A DNA stretch of 64,000 bases from Paraconiothyrium sp. Pb-2020 (Eukaryota; Ascomycota; Dothideomycetes; Pleosporales; Didymosphaeriaceae), in assembly GCA_022419385.1 (NCBI GenBank), contig JAJUBI010000001.1, positions 4,898,001 through 4,962,000 on the forward strand, written 5' to 3'. The notes below the pieces were generated by a model that did not search any database, was not told the origin of the DNA, and saw only the letters and a list, made by a program, of their open reading frames with translations. Positions 42,160 through 53,692 of the stretch are shown one piece after another. The position numbers and the translations under genes are program-made. Within the stretch, counting starts at the first letter, position 1. Each line of letters opens with the position of its first letter.

Positions 42160-43338
42160 TCAGTACTTCTTCGCCTCCATACCCTCCGGGGGCTCAGGCG
42201 CGATGTACTTGTTGCCCACGCTGCTCCAGTCGGTACTCAAAACGGTGCCGCCACTCTCTTGGTAGCTCTTCATCATAGCCCGTTGTGCATCTTCGCCGGC
42301 GCCCTTGTAGAGCTGCTTGAAGAACCGAGAGGTTTCATCGCCTTCATAGTCGTCCTCCTCGCCCAGATCTTCCGCGGCCACTTTGTCCCAGTTCTTGGCG
42401 CCCTTTTTCGATGATGTGGGATATGAGGGTGCGGCCTCAGTTGTCTTCGCTGTTCGGTCGGTGACTATCTCCGTGGTTCCACTTGCTTCGGATGATCTTG
42501 GCTCGCTCTTCAATTCGCCTTCGAGAGCCTTCCACTTCACGCCTGGTGTAGCCTTCCTCAGGACGACCTCAATCTTGGTAGGCGTAATGCGGTAAGTCGA
42601 GCTAGCAGGGTCAACCTCGCCGTAGAATGGCAGGAGGTTGTAAGTGAAGTCGTTGCCGTTGGCAAGGGGGTAGGTGATGTCTAAAGAATCCTTCTCAATT
42701 TCTACAGCGGCCTTGTCTTTCGGCACGTTCTTTGCCATCAGTGTGAAAGTGACTTGCTCGTTATTCTGATACCAGTCGTGCTTCGGTTTTTCAGTGGGCG
42801 TTGCTGGCGCAGGGGAGGTCGAGCTCCCGTTTGCTGCCAGTCGCGACTGCGCGTCGGACGGCGTCCCTACAGGTTCCTTCCCTTTCTTCGTCGGCACCGG
42901 AATCGTATCCACATCGACATCGGGGACTGATTTGGCCGTCACCCTTCTCTGCTCATCGCCCTCAGGGATATCCTTCATCTTGCTCGCAATCTTGGACTCC
43001 CAGATGGCCAACGTTTTCTCTTTGTCATCGATGCCCTTAACTATCTCGAATACATATTTCGCGTTCGCATATTGCCCCAGGAAGAAGAGCGCTATTCCTC
43101 GTCGCAACTGGGAATCTTTGATGAGCTCGCGGCGCGCGCGCTTGTGGGCGAGAACGACGGCCTTCTCGGCATCTATGAGGGCTTCGGTATATTTCGACGA
43201 TCGCTGATAGGCTGTGGAGCGCTTGACGTAGTAGTCGACGGCGCCGGGGTTCTGTTCTACTGCTTTGGTGTAGTGCTCGATAGCTTCGTCATACTTGCTG
43301 GCAGAGAGCGCAGCTGCGCCGCGGACTGCTTGGTCCAT
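42160..43338 (-). CDS. SGT1: Co-chaperone Sgt1
   Basis: A single exon of 392 codons. Three modules are in the expected order: a TPR region over the first 115 residues (ALSASKYDEAIEHYTKAVEQ, KRSTAYQRSSKYTEAL), a CS domain at about 170-265 (HDWYQNNEQVTFTLMAKNV, ITPTKIEVVLRKATPG), and a C-terminal SGS domain (NWDKVAAEDL, FFKQLYKGAGEDAQRAMMKS, ESGGTVLSTDW). Sgt1 works with Hsp90 and Skp1 in kinetochore and SCF ligase assembly. The start was placed at MDQAVRGAAALSASKYDEA; the open frame runs 62 codons further upstream but that part looks like untranslated leader. It is divergent from the secreted pepsin-like gene. Confidence 0.93.
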   Translation of the reverse strand: MDQAVRGAAALSASKYDEAIEHYTKAVEQNPGAVDYYVKRSTAYQRSSKYTEALIDAEKAVVLAHKRARRELIKDSQLRRGIALFFLGQYANAKYVFEIVKGIDDKEKTLAIWESKIASKMKDIPEGDEQRRVTAKSVPDVDVDTIPVPTKKGKEPVGTPSDAQSRLAANGSSTSPAPATPTEKPKHDWYQNNEQVTFTLMAKNVPKDKAAVEIEKDSLDITYPLANGNDFTYNLLPFYGEVDPASSTYRITPTKIEVVLRKATPGVKWKALEGELKSEPRSSEASGTTEIVTDRTAKTTEAAPSYPTSSKKGAKNWDKVAAEDLGEEDDYEGDETSRFFKQLYKGAGEDAQRAMMKSYQESGGTVLSTDWSSVGNKYIAPEPPEGMEAKKY

Positions 43339-43892
43339 GGTGGGGTAGCTCGGGGCAGGTACAATGCCAAGTCCGGGGTGCGGCGTGCTACTAGTGTGTT
43401 GGAGTTCGAGTTGAAGAGGAAAAGAAAAAGGAAGAAGAGTTCGAGTGTTTGTGTAGTGAACAGTGGGCCCGCGGCGCAGGCAGTCGATGTTGTAGAAAGT
43501 TCCACGGCTGCGGCTTCCAGGCACCTGGCGCCTGCCGGGCTAAGAAAGGTGGGTCCAGAAATTCACCGCGGGTCCGGGACGCTTACTATAAGCAGAACAG
43601 TGTCCATTCACTTTTAGATCCATGTCGCGCGACATCTCGGCCTCCTGGACCTCGTGAGGCCGCGGAATACCTGAACGCCCAAGTCGCTGAGCCCAAGTTC
43701 TCGCTGTTCAACGTCAACCTCCCCGTCTGCTTGGACTTCGCACGTTCCCCTGTTCGGAATTCGGGCTCCGTTGTGCTACCCTCCCACGCGATAATCATTC
43801 ATTGTGGCTGTACGGCTCTTGCGCCACATCTTGTCGATCCCATAAAGCCCGTTCCTAGCGATCACCATATTCGACATGCAGTGATAGCGAGC
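43339..43892. promoter_or_regulatory. Divergent promoter region, SGT1 / pepsin-like gene
   Basis: This 554-bp region separates two gene starts on opposite strands. No motif could be assigned with confidence. Confidence 0.35.
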
Positions 43893-44846
43893 ATGCTGCA
43901 TTTCCTTGTGCTAGCGGCAGCGTTCGCGCTCGCCGCGGCTCAAGGCCTCGCAGAATGGCAGAAGCCGCTGCCGAAACCTCCGGGCGCAGCAAACTGCGGC
44001 AGAGGGCGTAAAGCGATCCATATCGGCAGTTCCTTTACGTTTCACGTGAGCTTGCAATAAACTGATGGCTACGGGCTGCAAGAGCTGATGCATATCTAGA
44101 TGAAGGGCGACTGGCGCTACTACTTCACCGACTATTTCCCCTCAGACTGGCATTGTGATCGAGGAGAACTCACTCAGCTTCATCTTAATGTATTAGATGA
44201 CATCACCAACCGGATCGCCCCAATCACACATGACCCATTTTCCAAAGGTCCACCAAAGGCTCCCAAAAACCAGCAATCCTCACTGATGGTGACGATCCCG
44301 TTGGACACCGAAGCCGAAGGACCATTGGTCCTGGAGCCGGAACCGGGTTGGAAGCTCTTCCACCACATGGACACGAGCATCGGCATTGTATGGACCGACA
44401 CGAAGCAGCCTGGACGGGGAGTCAATGTTACGTCGATCAACATCAGGAAGGGCGTTTCGGTGAGCGCGACTACAGGACCGATTAACCTCGCTCTGCACAC
44501 TCCGTACGTTCAACTTCCGAACGACGTGTATGAGTTCCTGGCCAAGTTCGCAAAACCTGAACGCTTCGACATGGGTCGGGACATGGAGTCAGTGGACCTT
44601 GTGAGCTGCAACTCTACATCCAGCTTCCCAAACATCAATCTTCAGCTTGAAGGCGGCGCGCAGCAGATTATCGTCAAGCCTTCGCAGTATGTTCTCCGTG
44701 TTAGCCAAAGTCTAGGTGGCCCATTTAGTGGGAAATGCGTGCTGCTCGCCAAGCGCGGAGGAGAGGCGGAAATCGGGTATGCGGCGTTGAGGGGTAAGAC
44801 AGTGTGGTTTGACTGGGCGAATGCGAGGACGGGTTTCCAGTCTTAA
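43893..44846 (+). CDS. Secreted pepsin-like protein without catalytic aspartates
   Basis: Two exons, 43893-44045 and 44100-44846, join in phase to 299 residues. MLHFLVLAAAFALAAAQG is a signal peptide. The C-terminal 150 residues follow the second lobe of an A1 aspartic peptidase: YVQLPNDVYEFLAKF, VSCNSTSSFPNINLQLEGG, a strand with a cysteine (GKCVLLAKRG), IGYAALRGKTVWFDWANARTGF. At the place where the active DTG/DSG would precede YVQLP the sequence reads INLALHT, and no DTG/DSG exists in the first half, so peptidase activity is not expected. The protein is also shorter than working pepsins. A role as extracellular binding or wall protein is possible but unsupported. Assignment rests on the fold pattern I recognise by eye. 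Confidence 0.65.
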
Positions 44847-45268
44847 AGGGAACTTTAGGTGCATGGATGATCTGGAAAGCTGAGATACCCAGGAGTTTCT
44901 GTACATGGTAGTTGCTATAGAAGTGTAACATAATCTCTGATAATGCTATAAGAGTTTGATCAAAATCAATGCATTTCTTGTCACAGTTAAGGCTACGGAT
45001 TGTCCTGTGGACATTTGACGTTCACCGATTCCGACCCAGAACAGCCTCGGCTCCATACCTATGGGCTACATGTGAACATTTGTCTGTCAAACATCCACAG
45101 ATTTTGTTTTTCGGCAACACGATGGAAGGTGAGAAAGAGAAACAGTATTGCTAGGGAAAGGTCTGCATCGCTACAGGTTTGCAAAGAAATATATAGGCCC
45201 ATAAAGCCCGAGACCTTGATTTGAGAAACAACTGACACCGTTTACGTGTACTTCAGTGAAGGCTATGC
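44847..45268. other. Spacer between convergent genes
   Basis: 422 bp between the stop codons of the pepsin-like and GH72 genes; nothing recognisable. Confidence 0.3.
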
Positions 45269-46859
45269 CTACAACGCCAACATGGCTCCAAATGAAATGC
45301 TCGCTACAGCCATTCCGATGAGCTTCAGTGGGATCTCTACGGCAGGTACACCAGCACCCTCGGCGCCTCCACTGCCAGATGCTGCACTTCCGTTCGGTGT
45401 CCTCGTAGGCTGTCCAGAACCCGCCGTTGCAGTCCCCTCGCTCGCCTCTCCTGCCCAATGACTCGACTCATCTCCGTCCAGCCCCGGGCCCGTACCCGCA
45501 CCTTCATCCATGTATTTCTGGGCGCCCTCTGGCATCGCAAGCAGCGCCTCAGAGCTGATAGGCCAGTCCTCGCTCTCCTCTGGGCACTCTGAAGCCTCGC
45601 CGTCCGAAGTTCTGGCACCGCCATTACCGTTGGGGTTCGTCACATTCGCGTATGCCGCCTTGAGGGACTTGAAGTCCTCATTAGGCGTGAGCTTCCCGTT
45701 CTTGATATCCACGATACCGTAGCCGTTAGGCTCAACAGTGTACTCATACGCCAAGCCACCCGAATACACCCCGGTCATCTTCGTGCTGAACAAGGCGGCA
45801 ATTTCGCCCCATTGGCGATTGGGTTCGATGCAGCCGTGCTCCGACAGGAAAATGGGACGGGGGAAGTTCTTGTACGTCTCGACTTTCTTGTCCCAGCCAG
45901 CGCCCTGAAAGGTTTGAAGACCATCCTCTTTGTCGCACCAGGAGTAGTCGTTGAATGCGAAGAAATCCGCGCGCGCGTCATCGCTGCCGCAGTCGAAGTA
46001 AAGTGCCTGCTGCTCGATGACTAAAGATAGGGGTATAAAGTTAGTGTATAGTTCACAGATCGGGATTTGGGCGAAGTAGGTATTCTAGCCAGCTACTAAT
46101 GTCTGGATGTCTCAGACTTAAAGGTGTAAGGCCTGGACTCTCAGACAATCGCTCAGCATGACACCCACTTTGTACCCTGACATTGCGTACCCTCTGCGAC
46201 GTCGGCGGCGGAGTAGCCTACGGGGATCTTTCGGGAGTGTCGGTTGGAAATATACTGCTTCATGTCTCGAGTGACGGCTTTAATGTAGGGTGCTGCATTG
46301 GTGTTGTTGACTGCGTTGATGACTTCGTTGCCGGAGAAAAAGACGAGGAGGTTGTTGTAGTCCGCAAACTGGTCGATGGTGGCGAAGACGGATTGGAGAT
46401 AAACGTCGTTGTAGGAACGGTGAAGGGTGGCGTTGGACTCGCGGTTAAGGGAGTAGTTGGGCGTGTTGGCGTCAAGAGCGAGGTAGATGCCTGCTTCATC
46501 AAGAATGGCCATGCCTTCATCGTGGTTCTGGGAGTTGTCGATAGTGTAGATGCGGACGGTGTTGATGCCAAGGTCTTTAAAGTTTTTAACATCGCGGCGC
46601 AAGCTCTCTATATCTAGGAGGGGATCTTTGGCATCGGAGGCGCCGCCTATCAAGGTTAGTAGGGCTTCGATCAATGAAGCTTGAATTACTGACCTGGCTG
46701 GTAAGCGACTCCTCGCATGTAGAAGCGCTCATCGCCCGCATAGAAAGCATTGCCGCGAACCGTCACCGGTGTCAGCTTTCCCTTGCTCTGACGAGGCACA
46801 ATTCCAAAGACAGGTGCAATTGCAGCTCCCAAAACGGAGAGCGTAGCGAAGGACTTCAT
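45269..46859 (-). CDS. 1,3-beta-glucanosyltransferase, GH72 (Gel/Gas type), GPI-anchored
   Basis: Three exons, 46859-46694, 46646-46176 and 46020-45269, join in phase to 462 residues. A signal peptide (MKSFATLSVLGAAIAPVFG) is followed by the GH72 domain: GNAFYAGDERFYMRGVAYQP, NTVRIYTIDNSQNHD, FFSGNEVIN with the acid/base glutamate, VGYSAADV, FDCGSDDARADFFAFNDYSWC and FLSEHGC with the nucleophile glutamate. The C-terminus is Ser/Gly/Thr-rich and ends in a hydrophobic tail (GMAVASISFGAMLAL) after AGVPA, a GPI attachment signal. There is no CBM43 (Cys-box) module, so this is the Gel1-like short form. The enzyme elongates and branches beta-1,3-glucan at the outer plasma membrane and wall. The second intron is long (155 nt). 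Confidence 0.93.
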
Positions 46860-47600
46860 GGCAAAGCAAACGAAAGATTACAAGAGACTAAGGAGCCAGG
46901 TGATAAGTGACTGGTGAAAAGGAAGTATGACTCTCAGACAGGAAGACGGAAGCAGGACATAGCGGGTATTTCACTTTGGCATACGTTAGCTCGCCAACGA
47001 AGTCTTGGTTTTGGCTACCTCTTGCATGTGGATCCCTTAAGAAATGCCAACCGTCTCTAGCAATGCGGTGATATCAGCCCGCCAAGCGCTGGGCGTTGGC
47101 GCGCAGCGGAGCGGACATTGGGCCAAGACTCCCAAGACTTAGTCGACAAAGGGACAGACGATGAGTGACGGGCGCGAATTGCGCCTAGGCTTGGAAAGGG
47201 GCATTCATATCGAATTGAGCGTTGTACCATTCATTTTTGCGATGTCGCCTGGAACACAGCCTCCTCGAAAGGCTTGTATTCGGCGCATCTGAAACTGTGA
47301 TCGAGAAGAGCAAGCGCCGTGGTTGGGACGCCGCGGAGGAAGGAGACTAGTGGCAAACATATACTTGGCGGTGACGCGTATATGCATTGGTAAACAGTTT
47401 CCCGTAGGCGGTTGGGAAGCATTCTTGGATGCAGTGTTTGATGTGCAATTGTTGTTGTGACACGACCTTCGGCGATCACGTGCTGATGCAAAATCGTGGA
47501 CCCGTCGACAGATCTCCATCTGTCTTCTTCATCCTGTGTCGGTTCGCAGTTTCTTGACCAAGACTCGTCCGCTGCCGTAATATCTCTGCACAATATATGT
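46860..47600. other. Upstream region of the GH72 gene
   Basis: 741 bp with the promoter of the GH72 gene and the 3' flank of the METTL25-like gene. No gene is seen; overlapping minus-strand frames (47205-47626) show no recognisable content. Confidence 0.3.
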
Positions 47601-49712
47601 TCAAACTTGCTTTTTGATCCCCACAACTACCAGGTTCCTTGGACTCAGTGTGTAATTGAACACCGGCTCCACCCACGCTGCCTCCACCTCGTCTTGCTCT
47701 TTCAACCATAGCCACCGATCGGTAACAATGACAGCTTCTACCACACCGGCACTGAATGCCATAAGGCTCCACATGACACTCAACTCGTGTTTCTTCTCCC
47801 TGTACCTTTCTTCGTAAGCCTCAATATCCTCATCCGTCAGCCCATCCATCTTCTCCTTGATAAAGTCCGGATCAACCTCACAAAATGAATTTGATGTCGT
47901 AAGCTTCGTAATAGCAGCACGGACGTATGACTTGAAGTCGTTGTATGCAAACTTGCGCAAAGTGCCAATGGTGAGTGGTGTAGAGGTGCCGTCGGAGCTG
48001 AGACCCGGTCCGCGTCCGTTAGGTGGCGTCCAGGCGACTTTGCTGGTGTGACCGGAGGCTGACCCACCGACCGTGCCATCGGCGTCGATGGGTGCAGATA
48101 CCACGCCGCGGTCCAGGAAAATTCGCTGGAGAAGGGCGCGGTAGAAATGCCTTGAAAAAAAGAGTTCGCTGTCGTTACGGCCCCAGTTGAAGGGTGCTTG
48201 TACAGCCATCATACGAGATGTTATATTGAGTCTGACACCTTTTGGCTGCTCGACTGATTCAGATTCTCCGTTGGTTGAGTGCAACGGAGTGTGTGGGAGC
48301 GGATAGGAAGCGAGTTTCTCTGACATAGGAAAACCATGAGGATCGAAAGCATTCGCAGTCTTCTCGAGACGCGGATGATTTGGCCGAAGAGTTGGCAGCT
48401 TGTAAGTTGGAGGCCCAAGGCGCTCGGTGACGAGATTGTAGCAGCATCCTACCATTGCTACGGCGGCGACGGCTGGGCTAAGCAGAAGTGAACGGAGACC
48501 GTGGTGGACGAGGTTGCCACATGAGTGAAGAGACATAACCATGGCATTGACATTGGCGGGTTTTGGAACGGATGACAGGTTGGTGGATTCCTCGACAACG
48601 GTTGACGTCAATGAAGGAGCTCCTAAATGGATAGAAGTACTGTCGCGAATCTGGTCGATGACCGGGTTGAGATCTCCGTCTTTAATGATGTGCTCGACAT
48701 ATTGCACACTCCCTTGGCCCTCTGTGTAGACCTGCAAATTGGTCGTGATGGTATTCGGATTGAGACTGTTCATCTCATTTGAGGGTGCACCTACCATGAT
48801 CTCGCACCCATGATCGTCACACTTAATTCCTATCGTTGCTGTGGCCTTAGGGTCAGCAGCTTGCTCAGGTACAGACGAGGTCCAATCTACTACGGCACTC
48901 GCCTCTTCCGACTTTGCTGCTTCCTCGGCGACAGGACTAGATTCATTCGATTGAGCACTCAATCCCTTCAATTTGTTCTTTTTCCTCCTTTTATCTTGTT
49001 CGAACTCTGCCCGATACTTCTTTTTATTCACATAAACAACCGGCTTCTCGACAAGCCTAGCTTTGATGTCCATCTTCTTGGCACCTTCAATATTGTGTTG
49101 CCTACTTTCGACGGCGACAAGATGTTTGGAGTAAGGTGGCGCAGCCAGCGCCCGTCCCAGATAGTTTTGTCCCGACCCGAAGTCGACAAGATGAGTAATC
49201 TCTTTACCTCCGGATGCTTCTATCTCTGAAGTCAATCTGTCGATGTAGCGAGCAAAATTATCCACTTCGTGCACCTTCTTAACTTTCATGCCCAGGGCTA
49301 TGTGGCGTGCAATGCTTGCTTTCTCTGGCGCTGCAGGTGCTCCAGGTGGCGGGAAGTCTCTGGCGAGGAGGTGTCTACGAACATCTTTGATATACTGTAG
49401 AAGTTCTTCTGGTGGTACCGGACCGTCACGCCAGGTATTTCCTCCGTTAGCTTCATCAAACTGCTTGAGGTCTTCCCGCATGAGCAAGTCTAAAACATCC
49501 ATGATGTCGCGCCCTCGGAACCATGCTCGCCATGGTTTTGGCAGTATATTAGCGTACAGGTCCGGTGATCTTGTATAGAAATCCAAAATGTGAACCCCTC
49601 CACACAGCGTCTGCAGCATCCAGGAAGTATTTGCGAATTCCAGCAGTGATTCGACATATTCGTCTACGTCCGAGAACTCGACTGGAAGGGGTAGAGGAGT
49701 CTCTGGACCCAT
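47601..49712 (-). CDS. METTL25/RRNAD1-like methyltransferase-domain protein
   Basis: A single exon of 703 codons. After a helical N-terminal domain (LPKPWRAWF, LDLLMREDL) comes a Rossmann methyltransferase core: THLVDFGSGQNYLGRALA (motif I), LVAVESRQHNIEGAKKMD (motif II), a long basic and acidic insertion (KKKYRAEFEQDKRRKKNKL), then VMSLHSCGNLVHHGLRSLLL and VAMVGCCYNLVTERLGPP. The C-terminal part (FFSRHFYRALLQRIFLDRG, VMWSLMAFSAGVVEAVIVTDR) also matches the eukaryotic METTL25 family. Substrate of this branch is not established. The start at 49712 (MGPETPLPLPVEF) was preferred to an ATG 19 codons upstream because the latter lies closer to the divergent TLG1 gene and adds an unlikely tail. Confidence 0.85.
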   Translation of the reverse strand: MGPETPLPLPVEFSDVDEYVESLLEFANTSWMLQTLCGGVHILDFYTRSPDLYANILPKPWRAWFRGRDIMDVLDLLMREDLKQFDEANGGNTWRDGPVPPEELLQYIKDVRRHLLARDFPPPGAPAAPEKASIARHIALGMKVKKVHEVDNFARYIDRLTSEIEASGGKEITHLVDFGSGQNYLGRALAAPPYSKHLVAVESRQHNIEGAKKMDIKARLVEKPVVYVNKKKYRAEFEQDKRRKKNKLKGLSAQSNESSPVAEEAAKSEEASAVVDWTSSVPEQAADPKATATIGIKCDDHGCEIMVGAPSNEMNSLNPNTITTNLQVYTEGQGSVQYVEHIIKDGDLNPVIDQIRDSTSIHLGAPSLTSTVVEESTNLSSVPKPANVNAMVMSLHSCGNLVHHGLRSLLLSPAVAAVAMVGCCYNLVTERLGPPTYKLPTLRPNHPRLEKTANAFDPHGFPMSEKLASYPLPHTPLHSTNGESESVEQPKGVRLNITSRMMAVQAPFNWGRNDSELFFSRHFYRALLQRIFLDRGVVSAPIDADGTVGGSASGHTSKVAWTPPNGRGPGLSSDGTSTPLTIGTLRKFAYNDFKSYVRAAITKLTTSNSFCEVDPDFIKEKMDGLTDEDIEAYEERYREKKHELSVMWSLMAFSAGVVEAVIVTDRWLWLKEQDEVEAAWVEPVFNYTLSPRNLVVVGIKKQV

Positions 49713-49971
49713 TATTTTGTCCGTAGTTGTTTTTTCTGTAAGGCGCTCTTGGATACAGATACAAGTCACGAATTTGGACGCATGTGTCGGAGTGGATTTG
49801 AGCAGAACGCCGATACTTGGTCCGTGCTTCAGCTCCTTCTCTCGGCGTTAGCGGTGATGATGCTAGTGCACAATCAGTAACACAGCATTGAGCATAACAC
49901 CAGCGCGGTCTTTGGAGTGTGCTTTCAGTCATTTCTTCCCTTGCAAGCTTTATAGCGTTTCTATATCCAGC

Positions 49972-50754
49972 ATGATGAACACTTCGAACGACGAAGACCC
50001 GTTCCTGCAGGTGCAAGCGTGAGGTTGCCGCATGTGACTGCCTGAACGCACCTACTGATACGTGAATAGGGACGTGTTATCTGCGTTGAACACATCTCGT
50101 CCACTGTTCGCTTCGTACCGCCGCATACGATCTTCTGCTTCGTCAGCAAATTCACCCGAGCTTCGAGAAGCGCGCAATGAGCTCGAACAGACGCTGCAAG
50201 AGCTCAGCCAGGATCTCGAGGACCTCATCGCAAGCGTGAAGGCAGTCGAGCACGACCCCTACCGCTTCGGGCTGGAAATTGACGAGGTTGAACGACGGAG
50301 GAAGCTAGTGAAGGATGTGGGGGACGAGATCGGGAACATGCGCGATGAGCTGCAGCGAACTGTTCAGGATGCGCAGAACAAGGGCAAAGCCTCGACCAAT
50401 GGAGACGTATTACCCGATCCTGATTCCTTCGAAGACGAGGATGGATACGCGCAGTTTGAGCAAGAACGGCAGATGGAGCTGATGCACGAGCAAGACGAGC
50501 AGCTGGACGGTGTGTTCCGTACCGTCGGCAATCTGCGCCAGCAAGCAGACGACATGGGGCGCGAGCTTGAGGAACAGGGCGAGCTGCTCAACGATGTGGA
50601 TAATGTAGCAGACCGAGTCGGCGGGAAGCTGCAGACCGGCATCAAGAAGGTCGGCTGGGTTATCAAGAAGAACGAAGACCGCTGGTCGAGCTGCTGCATC
50701 GCAGTGCTCGTGTTCGTCCTCATCCTGCTTCTGGTGCTGCTCCTCGTTCTCTAA
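49972..50754 (+). CDS. TLG1: Syntaxin-6-like t-SNARE (Tlg1)
   Basis: Two exons, 49972-50018 and 50070-50754, join in phase to 243 residues. Order: a short N-terminal peptide (NTSNDEDPFLQVQADV), a syntaxin-6 N-terminal helical bundle (LREARNELEQTLQELSQDLE, DPYRFGLEIDEVERRRK), the SNARE coiled coil (MHEQDEQLDGVFRTVGNLRQ, with a central glutamine), and a C-terminal transmembrane anchor (CIAVLVFVLILLLVLLLVL). Tlg1 is a Qc-SNARE of endosome-to-trans-Golgi transport. The 51-nt intron starts gtgagg and ends gaatag. Two adjacent ATGs (49972 and 49975) can serve as start. It is divergent from the METTL25-like gene. Confidence 0.9.
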
Positions 50755-51756
50755 GCCACTGTCTGCTGGTGACGCCTTCCAGTGCTACCTTTTCATCTTT
50801 CAAGGTTATTGCTACCTCCACACGCCCTCGCAGTTGCCGCAGAAGCGCAAACACCACCATTGCCCATTTTGAAGCATCTATCGAATGGAAGTCATTCAGA
50901 ACTTGCGCATGATAGGGATCGACCACGGAATGCGTAGTCTTCATACCTCTCGAGCAAAGCATATTCAGCTCGAAAGGCGCAACCTCCGTTGTACCACAAC
51001 GATAGCCCTGCATTGTGAAAGAGGGGCCTATTGAATTGCTTCGGAGCCGGCGGCCGAGAGGACATGTTAGCGCAGAAGCCTACTGGTGCCTGAGTCTATC
51101 GGCATAACCAAGATTAGTGGCTGGGATCTGAGCATATGCAGCGATGTACGTTCTCCCTGGCAGCCCGGAATGCACGTGCTGCGAGGTGGGCGCGGCATAG
51201 CGTATCCCGACTGTCCTCCCAGAATCGAACGTGGAGACCGTTGTCATGCGATAGCCAGGTCAGTTTAGTCATCGAAGCTGGCTGAGAGGACCAATTGCAT
51301 ATGGTAGAGGTTACATTAATACGAAACAACCAAGACGTTTCCACCGCAGCCGCATCCACCACAACCTTGTATCTCTTGCACTCCCTTTTGTCCAACATCC
51401 ACGATTTCTCCCTTGCGCCCGTCATTGAGTTTGGCGCGTGTCGAATTTATTCTTGTATATCTCAGCCGCTGGATGCTATAAACATGTCGTTCTCTTTTGA
51501 GACGTTGCCAGTCGGAGGCCATCTTCAGGCTCAATTCCGGAGCCGGTACCGACCTGACACTGTCAGGCACCGGAAAGCATCTCGACCTGGGCCTTTCGCT
51601 TATTACAGATCGCATTCCTCAAATTTGATACTCTTTTTCGGTGCATTCTTTTCTAGATGCGCCTGTTGACGCTCCTTTCGTTCTATTGTCTGTCTTTCCT
51701 CCCTTATGAACCAAATCGAAGTGTGTCCAACTTCAAGCTGAACACTCCGTCATTTG
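50755..51756. other. Gene-free spacer
   Basis: About 1 kb between TLG1 and the next plus-strand gene. Open frames at 51114-51425 (minus) and 51295-51669 (plus) oppose each other and show no recognisable content. Confidence 0.3.
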
Positions 51757-53692
51757 ATGGCTGAGTTGACCGGCGGTGGTGCAAATGGGCTGCTCTCTGT
51801 TAAAGTGGAAGCCACGGCGATCTCCAACTGGAGCCTTGCGAGAGTCACACGTCGCCAATGGACCCTGATTGCCATCACCAGCCTTCTTAATGTCCTTTTC
51901 GTCTGTTCTCTATTGTGCATCATTGTACAGATATACCAAGTGGTCTCTGATCCGAATGATTCAACCAATGTTGCGTCAGACATTTTGACATTCACTACGG
52001 TACGTTTCGAGGGACGGGGGGCGTAGCTGTAAGGATTTGCTAACCCGTTAGGCGCTTGCAACGTTAGCTTACATCATCCTCCACAGCATCTTTTCTTTGA
52101 AACAGCGAATATGGCGGCACCAAGGGCGCCTTCCTGCCAAGGATAAGAAGACGTCTTACGTTGCGGTTCGGTTTGGTGGCACGCTGTGTATGTTGTGGTT
52201 GTTGACTGGCGGCTGGAATATGATTCTCGTCGCTCGACGACCGACATGCCTGCCCGAAGCCGCCAACTTGAACAGCTGGGAGACTGGCAAGACGTGCCAG
52301 ATAGGTCGAGTAGGCATTGCTTTTGCCATGGTCGCTTTGTACGTCTCCTCTGATGCCGTCATTCTTCATGACTAACGAATCAACAGAATGGCCTCGTGCG
52401 CGATGTTCGGCATGTTAGCAACGGTGAGCCGACCATTCGAAGCGCATATGCTCAATTACAGGCATGTGCTGCCTAACCCTTCTCCAACATCTACGCCCAG
52501 TCTTTCCCCTAGACAATCACGTTCTCGAAGCGCATCGGTCGCATCGAAGAGGCTTAGCAGGAGAGGCCCCTCTTCCTCTACCCATCGGAGCGCGCACTCG
52601 ATTGTATCTAATACAGACGTGGACACACTCGACCTGAACTCAACACCAGCCTTAGACGTAATCGCAACACCGGGTCCCATCCGGTCTCTCGGTACAGGCA
52701 TCTTTACTTCCCATGCGCAACCACCGCCTGTTCCCGCAGCTTACGCAACACCATCTCTTGGTTCCCCAACTGGGCTCCGGCCGCCATTCTTTCAGCCCTC
52801 GCTGTCCACTTCGCATCTTCCGCTCCCACCTCGCATATCCGCAGTATTATCGTCATCTGGCTTTGTACCAGTATCAATTCCAGCTCAATACGCTGCATCT
52901 AATTGGCGCGCTGTCCACCCGTCAGCACCTTCGCCACTGGCTGTGGCTGCTTCCCGATCTCAGTCACATCTACCGATTGTGGATCCTTCCCAAAGATTCT
53001 CGTACCGCGCTCGCTACACTAGGTCCTCAATATCTCTGACGCGGCCACATCGTCTCAGCACCTCTACCCCTGCTAGTAGTGTGGGATGGAGCTCCCGCAG
53101 CAGCTCTACAAGCCCTGATAACAATCACGCCGACGAAGTGGAACGAAGAGCTACGGCGGACCAGATCGCGTATGCTATCTTGAAAGGGAAGATTATACCA
53201 GGGACTTCAGGAGCACCGAGCAAGCACTTGAGGCACGCTAGTGCACCTGATGCGTCCTCAGGTGCTCATATTCCTCGAAAACCTGTGAAGACGCCATTGC
53301 CGACTCTGACCAAGCAAGGCAAGACACTGGTCAAGTCATCATCTGCGACAACGCTGAGCGTTTACGGCAACGAGGAGAGCATGCCAACCCAAAACGTCAA
53401 GGTTCAATCGAGCATCGATCAAATCGCCATCTTGCGGAGGCTGCATTCTGAACGTCCTCCAGTCCCAGCGAAATCGAACACAAAAGTCACCCCTCGGGCA
53501 CTGCAACATCCTGGCGCATTGTACACAAAGAGAAGAAGTACAGATCCCAGCATCGCGACTATACTAGGACTGGTCGATAAGGAGAATATTCCCGTGATGT
53601 TTGAGCAAGTGAAGAATAAGCCGCTCCCAATGATTGCGGCTCAGGAATCTTCCAAAGGTAACTCAAACCGCAGAAGTCCGTATGATAGGTAG
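51757..53692 (+). CDS. Four-helix membrane protein (MARVEL-like) with long Ser/Pro-rich tail
   Basis: Three exons, 51757-51999, 52052-52338 and 52387-53692, join in phase to 611 residues; the introns have gctaac and gactaac branch sites. The first 200 residues hold four hydrophobic segments: WTLIAITSLLNVLFVCSLLC, LATLAYIILHSIFSL, FGGTLCMLWLLTGGWNMILV and GIAFAMVALMASCAMFGMLA. The remaining 400 residues are cytoplasmic, disordered and rich in Ser, Pro and Arg, with many potential phosphorylation sites and a DKENIP element near the C-terminus, which contains a KEN-type degron. The helix layout resembles fungal MARVEL-like proteins, but no specific family is recognised. A cortical or septal membrane role is possible and unproven. 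Confidence 0.75.
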
